Source: Cavia porcellus (Eukaryota > Chordata > Mammalia > Rodentia > Caviidae). From it: a stretch of DNA of 64,000 nt. The notes beneath the pieces are model-generated. The model was not told where the DNA came from. It worked only from the letters and a program-made list of their open reading frames with translations, and ran no database searches. The stretch is taken from contig NW_026947499.1 of NCBI RefSeq assembly GCF_034190915.1, positions 1,859,950 through 1,923,949 on the forward strand, in the 5' to 3' direction. Below, piece by piece: positions 35,600 to 47,562 of the stretch (position 1 is the first letter of the stretch; each line of letters opens with the position of its first letter). The translations under genes were made by a program, and so were the position numbers.

Positions 35600-36290
35600 T
35601 TCACCAGCGGATGCTGCAGCTGATTACTGCACTGTCGTTTTTTAGGACCAGGGTTCTGCTGATTAAAATCGTCCCTCTTTTCCATTATCTAGCTTTCATT
35701 TTGTTCTTTGTTTATATTTTGGGTTTCTCATGGAAGAGAAACCATGCAGGCTGATTTCTCTCACATCATCCCAAGGTGTGTCCATCTTGCTACAGATGAC
35801 TCAACTCTGCCCTTCTTCAAGGCAGCGTAGTGCACTGTTGTGTGTAGAAACTGCATTTCCTTTATCCATTCATCTACAGACGGATGCAGAGACTGTTCCA
35901 GAGTTCAGCTACTGTGAACTGTGCTGCTGTACCCGCGGGTGTGCGTGGCTCACTGTGATTGAAGACTTCAGCTGTGTCAGGACAGTATCTAGGAGGGAAA
36001 CAGCTGGGTCGAATGCAATTTCTAGTTTCAGTTTTCTGAGGAATCTCCATACTGATTTCCAGGATGCTTATACTGGTTTACATCCCCACCGACAGTGTAG
36101 AAGGGTCCTTCAGCCTCCCAGCACTTGTTATGATTTGATTTCCTGATAACGGACATTCTGTCTGGAGTGGAGCACAATCGCAGTGTCATTTTAATTTGCA
36201 TTTCTCTACTGACCACCCATGTCGAATGCTTCTTGGCTGCTCTGAGTATGTGGAGCAAACCTGTGTAAACTGCTCTCAGGTCTCTCTGTT
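35600..36290 (-). mobile_element. L1 3'-region fragment, antisense
   Basis: TTGGGTTTCTCATGGAAGAG, TTTCCTTTATCCATTCATCT, CAGAGACTGTTCCAGAGTTC, AGCTGGGTCGAATGCAATTT, 'ctagtttcagttttctgagg' and TTTTAATTTGCATTTCTC are the reverse complement of L1 ORF2 end/3' region in normal order. It is the intact counterpart of the L1 copy broken by the 30-bp array at 5.58 kb. Confidence 0.85.
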
Positions 36291-38449
36291 ATCTCCGCTG
36301 GGATTGGGTTCTCAGTTCACTAAGTGTCTTCTGCACGGGACCCTCTAGCTTTCCCAGGATGGCAGGGCCCTTCCCAGCCCAGGACCCCCAGTGCCGGCTG
36401 CACCGTGGGGCCACCTGAGGGTGCCCCAGGCACATGGATGTGGACTCCAGGAGGTGACTGGCCCTCAGCCTTCTGTGCTGTTTTGACTTCTGCAGACAGA
36501 GAACTGCAGCTCTCATCAGTGGAAACCCCACTTCAGCTGAGGCTGTCTGTTGAGCTGACTGAACATTTGCAAGTTCATGCTTTGTCTGAGGGGGAAGGAT
36601 GGTGTTTCTGCCTCTCCACTGTGAAGGTTTCTGAAGTCCATGCCCTGTGGACCAGCAGACATGGTGTGCTCCTGTCCCTCTCAGAGCAGCTGAGAACTAC
36701 ATTTCCCAGAGTCCTTTGGGGTGAGCATTTCTGGGTATGATTTAGGTTTCTTCAATTAGATGCACATGGTGATATTTTGATTTGGATCTGGGCTGTGGGT
36801 TCATTTCAGTTTCATGGATGTGTTTGGAGTTTGATGAAAGCCTGAGCTCCCAGGTGTCCAGATCTGTGCTATGGCTCTGGCCCTTGTTTCTAGGAGCTAG
36901 AAACTAAGCCTGGAGGCTTCCACTGGGCCGCACCCACTGATTCTGCTCATCCTCAGTAGCCCTGGGAGCCCTGGGGAGCTAAGCCCAGGCCAACAACAGC
37001 CATAGAGGCTCTGGGGACTCTACGAGGAGCCACAGTGCAGTAGCGCAAGGAACCAGAGAGAAAATTAGAACATCTAAGCATGTCTTCACCCCAGTGTTCA
37101 CTTCAGACTTTAAAAAATCCCTGCATACTCATTCAAAGAGGCGAGTTCTCCAAATTCCTTGTCAGACAGAGAAACTCCAGATGTCAGGGAGCACAAAGTG
37201 ACCTTTGGTGACCATTACTGTCTACCATAAAAATGGCCCCGTGTTACGGAGGAGCTGTGCTCTCTAGAGCTTAGAGCCTTCTGCACTGCCGTCCGAGCCT
37301 CCTCCTCCTTCCGCTGATCGTGAGTCAGTGTCTGCTTACACTTTGGGAGTGCTCTCCAGCGACATGGAGGATCCCTGCAGGATGACACAGTGGTGGGGAC
37401 TGTTTGCTGGAGCAGGTCTCTAAGCTGTAAGCATTGCCTAGAGACACTTTCTCCACACTGATTACAGTAATACTCGGTAATCGACTGCCACTTGTCAACT
37501 TAATGGAACGGAGGGAATTGTAACACTCGCACAAACTGTGATCGGATGTTCTCATCTTGATGAAAATGGCTCTGGCTTGAAAGGTACTAAATTTCAAGGA
37601 AAGAGTTTTGTAAAATAGTTCTTGAGCTTATGTTTGATTACCAGATACAAGTGGGAGGATTTGATATTTAAATGGATTGTTGGGTGTAAGTTCTTTTTCT
37701 GGGAGAAGAATGGAAATTTCAATTGGTACTGAAATTTAATAGCTTTCACAACCCCTGCACCATCAAAAACAGGTTTTCCGGGAACATGCTAAGGTTTAAG
37801 AGCACAGCAATTACACTCCCGGTGAGATCCAGAAGATCCCGTGAGTGTGTGCTGGGGAAAGGTGAGAACCCACGGCGGGAGCCCACACGACCAGGGAGCT
37901 GCGGTCTCCGGCTGCGCAGGGACAGCAGCTCATGTCGAAGGCAGGAAACCAGAGACGGGCGATGCACACACCCAGCCGCTCACGGCCAAACCCAGACAGG
38001 CGACGCGGATTGATGGTTAGTGCCGGGCAGAGGGCAAGGGCAGTAACGGGATTGCTCCAGTTCCAGGATGCTGACCCAGATGCCCATCACAGGAGGATTC
38101 ATCTCCTGAGGGGCTGTCAGGAGGTGTGCACTGTGGGCCCCTGGCTGCAGGTGTCCTGGGCATCAGAGACAGCTTTCAGAGGAGGATGAGAATGCGACCC
38201 GCACATGGCCAGCCTGCACATGGCCGATGCTTGCTTCCCACCTGCCTCACAGCCTGGAGGAGCGCTCCCCTGGCCTCAGAAGTGTCTCTGCATGCACAGA
38301 CCAGGGATTAGCAAATCACCTGCGGAAGAAGTGGCGGCAGGGGCTGGGGAAGTGTTTGGGCAGGGCCCTCTGTGAAAGCAGCCGGGAGGGCCTGCCGGAT
38401 GCCTGGAGCTCCACGCTGGCTGGACACGGGAGGAGGGCACGTTTCCCCC
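36291..38449. other. Unique intronic sequence
   Basis: No exon or repeat recognised. AT-rich at 37440-37760. Confidence 0.45.
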
Positions 38450-38720
38450 TCCCTCCTCGGCTTCCTCCTCCTCCTCTCCACCCCTTCTATGTGAGGAAGA
38501 CCTGTCTCCCTACGTCCTATGCTCCGTCTCTTACCTTGCTCTTTATTATGAGTTTCTCAAGGAAGGGAAACCGAGCGATAGTCAAGCTCGTGCATCTGAT
38601 TTGTTCCCCTCGGAGGCAGCTAGTCCTGGGTGAGTCCCTCAGCCCCGGCCTCCCCGCCTGTACCATTTTCCCTGACACTTTATCACTGCTCCATTGTACA
38701 GAGAGAAGCGTTTGTAGGAG
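38450..38720 (-). mobile_element. L1 3'-region fragment, antisense
   Basis: CCTCCTCCTCTCCACCCCTT, TGAGGAAGACCTGTCTCCC, ACCTTGCTCTTTATTATGAG, TTTCTCAAGGAAGGGAAACC and 'cgatagtcaagctcgtgcat' share order with the segments at 5.2-5.4, 35.7 and 56.1 kb. Confidence 0.5.
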
Positions 38721-40960
38721 GAAAGAAGCAAGAAATCAAATCACCAAGAGGCATCGTTGCTCTTGGAAACAACTTCAGCCTACAGAGAATTGCAGGGTAT
38801 CAGAAGCAAAGCTCCGGCCTCGGGCTCCCTGTGGCCGTCACCGTCTCTCCTGGCCCTTGCGCATTTCTCACGAGCGGTCAGTGGCCGCGCTACTTTCTGC
38901 CTCTCTGCGGCCAGGCTTGCAGGAGGGCTTCTGTTATTCGGGGAGAACCCACAGACGCTGGTCCTTACACGCTTACCTGGATGGCCCGTCTCAGAGGATG
39001 CAACATCCGTCTTCTGCTTTATTTATTTAAAAGCCATTCATTAGCAGTAAAAAGGGATGGGTGATGATTCTGAAGGGGTCTCCAGAAAGTTACCCCCAGT
39101 GGAGAAGAAGAGCCCAGCTCTGAAAGGTTGAATGCGTATTTTTCCACTTATGTAACATTTTTCAAATGGTGAAGTTTTCCTTATGGAAAGAGGAGAGTGG
39201 TTGCCAGTGGTTGCCAGGCGTTACGGGTGGGCAGAAGGGGTGGGCACCCCTGCAAGGGCAGGGGGACCCTCACAGTGAGGGCGCTTCGGGGTCCTGCTTT
39301 GGTGATGGATACGCAGCCCGATGTGTGTGATAGTTTGTGGTGAATGAAATGCACACATGTGTGCACACATGTACGCGCACACATGCAGGAGTGCAAGGAA
39401 ATGGAGGACCTGGGGGCCCCGTTGGTGTCCTGTCCTGCCGTGACATTACTCTGCAGCCTGGAGGCCGGGAAGGGCTCGCGGTCGTTCTCGGTGATTTCTC
39501 CTACCTGCGATCAGCTTAATGCAGGTTCCACTCAAAGCTGCTCAGCCATCAGCACGGGAGAAGCAGAGGCTTTGTTAAGTGGATCCTTTTAAAGTCGCAC
39601 CCTATAGGAAAAGACGTTTTCTTCTGGGGTCGTGTGTTCACTTGTTGAGTGAGCTCTGCAGATAACCTGTTGATTCCAGGCACAGGGAATACTTTCGGGG
39701 CAGCCTACTGAGAGCAGATCCCGTTACTATCGTAGTCCGAGGGATCCCAAGTGTCGTGGAGTATTAAGTGCACTACCGTTTTGACCACTGGTGAGAAAAC
39801 GAGCCCTTTGAACTGGGATTTGTTTTCCATAGTTTTTATATTTACCGGATGATCTTTCAGACTTTGTTGGCCCATCCCAGGCTTGGGCACAGAAGCCGAG
39901 TGAATCACTCGTGACCTGTCCGCCCCTGCGTGCTGGATGCCGTTTTTCCAAACCGAATCGGCTCTGAGTTCCCATGGCCCCGTTTCCCCGAGCGCCGCCT
40001 TCTTGCCCTGAAGAGGCAGCTGTCGCATGAGAAGCACCCTTCCGAGTGGGAATGGGAGGCTCTGGACCCCGGCTGGGACTCGTGTGTCCCTGAGTGATCC
40101 TCGGGTGGCACTGCTGCCTGCCTGACACATGGAAGGGTGGCAATGGCTTCGTTATGTCACCAACAGTCAGTGGGCAGTGATGGTGTCCTTGTGTCAAATT
40201 CAAAGAGGCTGAGTTGGGAGTGGTCAGAGGCAGTGCAGCAGCTCAGGGGCCAGTCTCCGAGGGACAAGGCCACCGTGGGGTGGCCTGATAGGAGACACAG
40301 GTGCCCTGAGGCGCAGGCAGGAGCTCCCCACTGACACTGAGGCGAAGTAGCCCCCAGGGGTCAGCAGGGTCTGAGCACCAGGTCCCCCTGCCCCAAGCTC
40401 ACGTGACAGTTGTAGCGATGGGGCCTTTGGCAGGTCACAAGGACAGGGTCAGCATCCATTGGAAGGAGATCAGAGCCACCTCGCTCTCGCATCACGTGAG
40501 AACGCAGCTGGTGTCTGCCTGTGACTGAGGGCAGCCCTGGCCGGACCTGGAATCTCGAAGCTCCCCAGGGCTGCCAGAGGTGAGCTCATGTGGATGGGAA
40601 GCTGCCCTCTGTGCAGATCTTTGTGATGGCAGCTGAGACAGTCAGAGGAGGTCGTCCCAGGCAGGGCTCCTCTCCTCTGGCCATTGCCACTCACATGGAG
40701 ACCTCGATGGGGGCCACCTCACAGGAGACGTTTTCTGACCGGCGCTGGGGTGGGACACGCTGGCAACGGTGTATCCCCCTTCCTGTCAGTACGGAGGCCT
40801 GGGGATGCCTTCTCCAGGGCTTCACCCTTCCGCTGCCACCCTTCGTTAACTCTGCCCCTAGGAGACAGGTGGAACACAGCGCTGTGCAGAGTGACTGCCT
40901 CGTGTTCTTATGAAGCAAAACCTTGTGGGCTTGCAATTAAACCACCCATCAGCCTGACTC
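38721..40960. other. Intronic sequence with possible old L1 3' end
   Basis: Mostly unique. 39030-39345 (AAAAGGGATGGGTGATGATT, AGAGGAGAGTGGTTGCCAG, 'tgatggatacgcagcc') weakly resembles an L1 3' UTR in sense orientation. A short ACATGTGTGC repeat follows at 39348-39390. No exon recognised. Confidence 0.4.
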
Positions 40961-41760
40961 TGTGTGTGCACGTGTGTGTATTATAGGTGTACATGCGTAT
41001 ATATGGGTGTGTGTGTGTTTGTGTGTGTGTATTACAGGTGTACATGCATATATATGTGTGTGTGTGTATTACAGGTGTACATGCGTATATATGGGTGTGT
41101 GCACGTGTGTGTATTACGGGTGTACATGTGTATATATGGGTGTGTGTGTGTATTACAGTGTGCATGAGTATATATGAGTATGTGTGTATTACAGGTGTGT
41201 ATGCATATATATGGGTGTGTGCATGTGTGTGTATTACAGGTGTACATGCGTATATATGGGTGTGCGCACGTGTATTACGGGTGTACATGCGTATATATGG
41301 GTGTGTGTGTATTACAGGTGTGCATGCATGTATATGGGGGTGTGTGTGTATTACAGGTGTGCATGCATATATATGGGTGTGTGCATGTGTGTGTATTACA
41401 GGTGTACATGGGTATATATGGGTGTGCGTGTGTGTGTGTATTACGGGTGTGCATGCGTATATATGGGTGTGTGTGTATTACAGGTGTGCATGCATATATA
41501 TGGGTGTGTGCATGTGTGTGTATTACAGGTGTACATGGGTATATATGGGTGTGCATGTGTGTGTGTGTATGCGTATATATGGGTGTGTGTGTATTATAGG
41601 TGTGCATGAGTATATATGGGTATGTGCGTGTGTGTGTATTATGGATGTACATGCGGGTATATAGGTGTGTGTGTATATGTATTACGGGTGTACATGTGTA
41701 TATGTGGCTGTACCTGAGTGCACGTGTGTATGTGTGTGCAGGTATGTAGCATGTGTGTGT
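40961..41760. repeat. TG-rich minisatellite, about 17 units
   Basis: Head-to-tail units of about 37-50 bp, each with TGTGTGTATTACAGGTG (or ATTACGGGTG), then TACATGCGTATATATGGGTG and a variable TG run. About 17 copies of ATTA(C/T)(A/G)GGTG can be counted between 40980 and 41690. All three frames stay open over long stretches; the predicted peptides are monotonous (CITGVHAYIW-type repeats) and are not proteins. Confidence 0.95.
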
Positions 41761-44700
41761 AATAGACAGCAGATTTGTGGCCGAATTCAGCTCTAGGATT
41801 AACAATAAGACAGACAGAAGATCAGGCCTACCTAGTGTTTCAGGACATACAGTCACGCCCTTGGCTGAAAGCTCTCCCCAGGATAACACCTTCCATCATT
41901 TATTACCCATAATCAGGCTTAAAGGTGGCCACTGACGGCGTTAGAGACCACTCTGGAGGCCGTGCTGATTAAGTGTCCCTGTGTTCCCGGGTGATTACCT
42001 CCCGACAGCTGTCCAAGGCGCCTTGTGATTGAGAAGGACACTCGGAGCTTGGATGTGTTGTTTTTGTTAAGATGTTTATTTTGAAATTGGCTGCATCAAC
42101 CACAGTCATTTGTTTCCCTGAAATTTTGGTGGCCAGCAGGTTCCCACCGAGCAGCAGCACCAGTGGCCACACAAGCCACTTTAAGTCATTTGTGGGATAA
42201 AGCTAAGAAGACTCCGCCCTGCACAGGTGCACCAGGCCCGAAGCCCCGAAATGGAAATCTGGGAGGGCCGAGTGCAGGGTGGGGCGCCCGCTTCCATCCG
42301 GAGCTGGCTGCAGGCAGACGGCCTGGAGCAAGACGGGAAGCATGGAGAGCACTCGTTAATTTCCTGTCTCAGCTAAGCTCTCGGCTTTCAGCTATCCTCG
42401 GAATTATTGGTCTCAAGTTTCCTCTAAAACCTTTGATCGACTCCCAAGAAATCTACTCCTAGCTCCTGTGAACTTTAAAGGGGTCTGCACGTGCGCACGC
42501 AGCCTGACCACAGCCTCGATGAGTTTCCAGAGCGTGAAAGTCGGCTTCGCTCTGGAAGTCGGCGTCACCAGAGCCTGGTTCTCCGCGACGTGGGACACCA
42601 GGGGGGTGAGATGTTTGCGTCTCCCTCTCTGATCATCCTCTCGTCTTTCACGACGGCCCCCTGCGAGGTGTGGGCACCTGACTGTTCTGTGGTGCATTTT
42701 GAAGTTTCACTCTGAGAAATTGCTTTGTTTCGTGCAGTCTTCAGGAAGAGAGAGCCGTGGACATTGCATATCACTCAGTGAAATCTTTGCAAAGACTTGG
42801 GGGCACTGTCCAACGGCAGAAAATGACAAGACTGCAAAATGCCATGTTGGCTGCGTGTGCAATGAGGATCATGGGTCAGGTGTGCGAGGACCATATTTCT
42901 TAGTTTATTTATACCCAGCTTTATCCCACAAATGACTTAAAGTGGCTTGCTTACTGCAGGCAGCCATAGAAACAGAGAATGACTAGGCCAGGGTATTCAC
43001 ACGAGCCGGTGATGTGGATGGAGATGTGGAAAATCAAATTAGGTTCCTGGAGAAGAATCTTTGGTTCTTCGAAGTTGCAGGAGGCAGACCAGATGCCTCT
43101 TCCTCAGTGTCCTGCTGGGCGACACCCTGGGGAACAGAATCAAGCGGCCACAGTGTGAATCCAAACTGGCTGGGGAACAGAAGGGGTTTCCCTTGCTGGC
43201 GCCCAGGGAAGCGAGGCTGCTGTCAGTTCTCAACAGTGAAGAACACTTTGCGTCTTCCCACTGTGTCTTTAAGACTTCCCAGTGAAGCCTGGGCATTTCA
43301 TGCCAGGGTCTCTCAGGCTGGACCGCAGACCCCTAAGATGTCCCTTCGAATTCTGTCACCTCTGAGTGCAGCAAAGTGCCACAGGCCAGGGACCTAAAGG
43401 CTGGGTTTTATTTCCCGCACTGCAGGGGCGGAGGCCTCCCCTGGTCCCTGCTGTTTCCCCTGGTCTATCTGTGTCCTAGCCTGTGTCCTAGCCTCCTGTG
43501 CACGGTACTCTACCCCTCATATGGACTGGGACCTGCTCAAAAGGTAAAGTGAGGCGTGCTCAGCTCTTTAAAGACTTAATGTAGCAAAAGGTGATTTGTG
43601 CAAGGATTTTAGGAGCTCCCTCTCCCCCATCCTGGTGGGAACACAAGGGAAATTTTCACAGCAAACAAAATATTTGACTTGGCAAGAAAATATTAGATTT
43701 CTTATCATCGTACAGCTGCCTGACTTTGCTATGCTGTAAAAAAGTCCAGAGTTATATGATTTTTAGTTCTGTGGGCTGCTTCTGATTCTTTGATAAAGGT
43801 ATTTACAAGAAATTTACACTTGCATTTGCTAATCAAGTGGCTGAAGTCATGTGAGGACCAGCAGCTTGGTCTGCTCGAGGACCCCTTCTGGCCCGGGCTC
43901 CACTGTACCTGGCTGTGACTGACCCTGCCATATGCCCCACTCTGGTGACAACCCGTCCCGTGAATATTTCTTTGAAAAGCTCACATTCTTGGACACTGAA
44001 CATACAGCTCTTCAACATATAAACTGAAGAGGGACACAACCTAGCCTGTGGCACCTTTCCTGGCCATCATGTTCAGAACGGGACCGACATGCTTCCCCCA
44101 GTGAGTGCTGGCTGTGTTTATTTCCAGAAGCCAGAGTTCGTTTCTGCAGAGCAGGAGCCTCACCCCCCCCCCCATCCTGGTCCCACCAAGCCCTGGTTCT
44201 CGTCCTGTGTCCAGCCTGGGGTTGGCAGAAGGCCCTGACAGGTGTAACTGCTGAGGCTGGTCAGCAGAATCTCAGAACCTTGAGACGCAAGGAATCTCCA
44301 AGGTGATTCTAGCGTGTGGAATGAGCTAAGCACAGTGATGTGAATCCGGAGTTCCACACTGCTTAGTATCCATGTGACCACGAAGCACCCAGACCACGGG
44401 AGTCAGAACTTGTGGGATGGAAGCCCAGGCCAAGGTGCAGTCAGCACCCCAGGGAGCTCAGTGTGCTGGGCAGGTGCAGGACAACTTGGCCCCATGGTGC
44501 ACCCCCAGGTGTGGGCCCCAAATCTGAACACAGTTTCCACTCAGCTCATGAACAGCTGTCCTCAGTTTCGACTCTGCTCTGCAAACATGCCAAGAGTGTT
44601 TTATACTATGGAATGCACACAAGGCACACACAGGAGGCGCCATTAAATGACAATCTCTGGGGAGTGGGGCCCCAATATCCCTGTGGCTGATGACACGGGC

Positions 44701-46151
44701 CATGCCCAACACGAGAAACTGCTCTTCTGAAACATGGCCCATTTTACCTGCACTGCAGACTCAGCCCTGACGTCTGGCCCGGATCATGACATCTCAGCAT
44801 GGCTCTGTGTTCACCGATTGCTGCACTCAACAATCAATCGAGCTATTGCAAGGCTGAGCATGACACATTTGATCTTGATTAATCATCTTCCTTACAGAAA
44901 GTAACAAATTACTGTTGAATTTTTTTCTGGCAGAAATGATGTGAGGAAAAATAAGCAGAGGGCAAACCCACTTTTAAGATCTCTCGTGCACCCCATTCCA
45001 TGACTGGTTACCCAAGGCTCAGAGTGCCTGCTGTGTTTCCTAGGTGCTGTAGCCCATCCCCCTCGGCTGGTGGCTGTCCCCTTCGTCCACCCGCTGCTGC
45101 TGTCCCCTGGCCTGCCTTACCCCCGCTTCACCTTCCTCTTGTGAGGACTCTCCAGGCCACCTGTGGGGCTGCCCAGAGGGCCCTGTCTCAGTCCCCCTGC
45201 ACGTCTCCTTTCATGCTTGAGGCTGCACACAGGGGCTCTGAGCATCGGATGTGGACGTCTGAGACCATCATCCCCTGGAAGCTGCCGCTCTTGGTTGAAA
45301 GAAGCACGGGAGAGATGACAGGCCTCAGGAGGCAGAGTGGTCTGCAGTCGGTTATCACTGAACCTCACCTGGGGGATGGGATCTTGGTGGGTGGGGGTGA
45401 GTCCTCTGCAAACCCTGTTAAGGCGGCACTCGCCCCAGCACCACGGACAGCGCCTTGATGCCAGGTTTGGGGCGAAGGGCTCTGCTCAGAGGGTGAAGGT
45501 GCCCGCTCCCCCTTCTCATATGTGGTCAGAATTCAGGCCTCGACCCGGAGAAAGCAACGCACAACCCTTTCTGGGGGTAGCAGTGAACACCCCTCACCCC
45601 TGTGAACAGGGAAGAAGCTGTGTTCCACCCTTGGCACCAAACTGTACCCGCAAAGCTACCCTGGTGTCTTCTCACGGCCCTCTGGAAGTGTCACGTAGGC
45701 ACGGCGCTGAGTGCTTGGCACAGGGGACCTCAGTTCATGGTCCATGACAGCTGGGAGGGCCCTGGGCAGCTGTCCCTGTCCTGCAGGAGGCAGCCACAGG
45801 CCACACTGATGACCTGAGGGCACCCACTGGAGGTGTCTCGTGCACCCGTGGGCGGCAGGCTGAGAGGCCCCACAGGGCTCTGAAGAGAGCTGTGGTTTTA
45901 TAGCTTCAAACCCCGAGGCTTAGGGAGTTAAGGGTTACATAAGCTGATTATTACAGCGATCAGGGTTCTCCCTGGGGGTGATCCGCTCCCAGCCCATCCT
46001 GCCAGCAGCTCAGCCTCCCCGTCCATCACGCATTCTCATCTGGACAGTTTCCTTGGTGAGCAACGACCTTTCCTCTGTATGAATTCAGCATCCAGCGTGA
46101 AGTGTGGAGGTGAGCGGACGGATTTCGAAGCCTGAGATAAAAGAAGATGTA
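41761..46151. other. Unique intronic sequence
   Basis: No exon, RNA gene or well-preserved repeat recognised. A C-run lies at 44163-44173. 44770-44960 is AT-rich and free of CpG over most of its length. Confidence 0.5.
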
Positions 46152-46156
46152 GCCAG
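46152..46156. repeat. Target-site duplication, left copy
   Basis: GCCAG immediately before the 5' LTR, matched exactly after the 3' LTR at 54128-54132. A 4-6 bp duplication is normal for retroviral integration. Confidence 0.85.
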
Positions 46157-47083
46157 TGTTGTACCCTAAGAAAATAGCTTTGTTATATGTGTATTATAGC
46201 AAACCTGTATAGGGGCTTACTAAATGTGTTTGTTTTATCCTTTTTCCCTAACTGATATGTTAAGGGACCTAATTGATCTGTTGAGCAACACTCTCCTCTG
46301 TAAAGAATTGCAAAAATCTCACCTAATTGATATGTTAACCATTGTTGCTCTCTATAAACTATAGAAGCTGTGTTAAAACAAGCTAACAAGGGTTGTTAAT
46401 CACTGCTAGGAGCCTTTATTCTCCTCTAAAGAGCTAAGGAAAACTAGAATGGCAATTAATTTACATTTGTTTAAAGTAACCTGCTTGTGTGCAGAGAGAT
46501 TTGCGTGTGAGTTTAACCCTTTACCCTGATCTTGACACATTACCGCCGTTTTCTGTTCTGTATGGCGCCTTATTGCCTCCCTCTCCCCTCACCTATCTAT
46601 CTAGGCCATAAAAAATTTGGGTTTCTGGTGACCTCCCCCCGACCCGGTGATGATCTGTTGTAAAATGAGCCTGCCCCAATTTTAAGAACTGCTTAGCTTA
46701 AACAAATTACCGGGTAATACTATGGCCCAAATCCCAATCGGTGCTTTCCTTTTGTTCTGTATGTATCAAATGAGTTAGATATCAGGTCTTCGTAAAACTT
46801 AAGTTCCAGCGTCTCATAACTTGTGACCCCTTCGCACTCACTAGCGAAGACAAGCTGTCCTGAGATAATTAACTGTCCACTTTCTTCTCCAAATATTGCT
46901 GCAGACGTGCCACTCTGAGATAATGTCAGTCTGCAGGATGGAAATAATTTTTAAAAAACACCAGAAACTCCCTAGATTGTCAGAGCTAAGTGGACAGCAA
47001 TACAGTTTCCAGACTCGGGTCAACAAGTTTGATGGCTCTACAGGTTTCTTTGTTTCTCTCCCCCCGCCCTTTCCTCCAGCCCC

Positions 47084-47092
47084 TTTTTAAAG
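47084..47092 (+). promoter_or_regulatory. TATA-like box of 5' LTR
   Basis: TTTTTAAAG lies about 70 bases before the AATAAA at 47159. This compact TATA-to-poly(A) spacing is usual for gamma-type LTRs with a short R region. The start site was not determined. Confidence 0.45.
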
Positions 47093-47158
47093 TCCTCCCT
47101 TCAGCTTCTAGGGGACAGTCTCCAAATTGGCTCCCGGAGACTGGTCGCCAGGCCTGAA

Positions 47159-47164
47159 AATAAA
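47159..47164 (+). terminator. Poly(A) signal in 5' LTR
   Basis: AATAAA in GCCTGAAAATAAAGCC. It lies in sense with the host gene, so it could in principle end TMEM132 transcripts early. Confidence 0.6.
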
Positions 47165-47232
47165 GCCTTTGCCACTAAATTTTCAGTCTCTTGCCTCCTT
47201 GGATTTTATACCGGGGCTCAAGTTATAACATT

Positions 47233-47250
47233 TGGGGGCTCGTCCGGGAT
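47233..47250 (+). other. Primer binding site, proline-tRNA type
   Basis: TGGGGGCTCGTCCGGGAT, two bases after the 5' LTR. This is the 18-base complement of the 3' end of tRNA-Pro used to prime minus-strand synthesis in many gammaretroviruses. It is intact. Confidence 0.95.
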
Positions 47251-47338
47251 GGAAGCAAGACCCCAGACTCATTTCTGAACATTTGAAAGTAAGTGCTCTG
47301 GAGGATTTGTTTGGGCCGCGGTCAATTTGTAATTTTGA

Positions 47339-47562
47339 GGGGATGCCCTCAATTTGGGAGCGGGAACCACCCGAGGACAGAGTCAGTTGGTTTGTAGGAC
47401 AAATTCTGTCCATTTGTGACTCTGCCCTGGGTGGGGAACAGCTCCGTTTGGAAGGGGACGCCCTTAATTTGGGAAGTGAAACCTCCTGAGGACAGAGTCA
47501 ATTGGTTTTTGCCATTTGTGACTCTGCACCGGGTGAGGAACCACTCTGTTGGTTAATTTGTT
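47339..47562 (+). repeat. 115-bp tandem duplication in the retroviral leader
   Basis: GGGGATGCCCTCAATTTGGG (47339) recurs as GGGGACGCCCTTAATTTGGG (47454). Both are followed by 'gaacc/gaaacc', GAGGACAGAGTCA(G/A)TTGGTTT, and 'ccatttgtgactctgc' then GGGTG(G/A)GGAAC. The two copies are roughly 85-90% alike. They lie just after the primer site, where packaging signals usually sit. Confidence 0.85.

Larger units (their letters stand above)
46157..47230 (+). repeat. 5' LTR of the endogenous retrovirus
   Basis: 1074 bp, TG...CA ends. U3 has a tandem motif: CCTAATTGATCTGTTGAGCA at about 46268 and CCTAATTGATATGTTAACCA at about 46322, with a third partial ACTGATATGTTAAGG at 46251. A TATA-like TTTTTAAAG lies at 47084-47092, the poly(A) signal AATAAA at 47159-47164, and a GT/TTG-rich stretch follows. 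It differs from the 3' LTR only at 46355, 46362 and 46373 (T here, C there) and at 46763 and 47156 (G here, A there). All five are transitions and there are no indels. Confidence 0.97.

Noticed and set aside
38227..39030. 267-codon plus-strand frame
   Set aside because: Crosses an L1-like antisense fragment and has no recognisable domain.
40908..41889. 225-codon plus-strand and 204-codon minus-strand frames
   Set aside because: Periodic peptides made by the TG-rich minisatellite.
46841..47026. Identical short frames in both LTRs (61 codons minus, 64 codons plus, 68 codons minus)
   Set aside because: Duplicated because the LTRs are duplicated. No known LTR product of this type and no coding signature.
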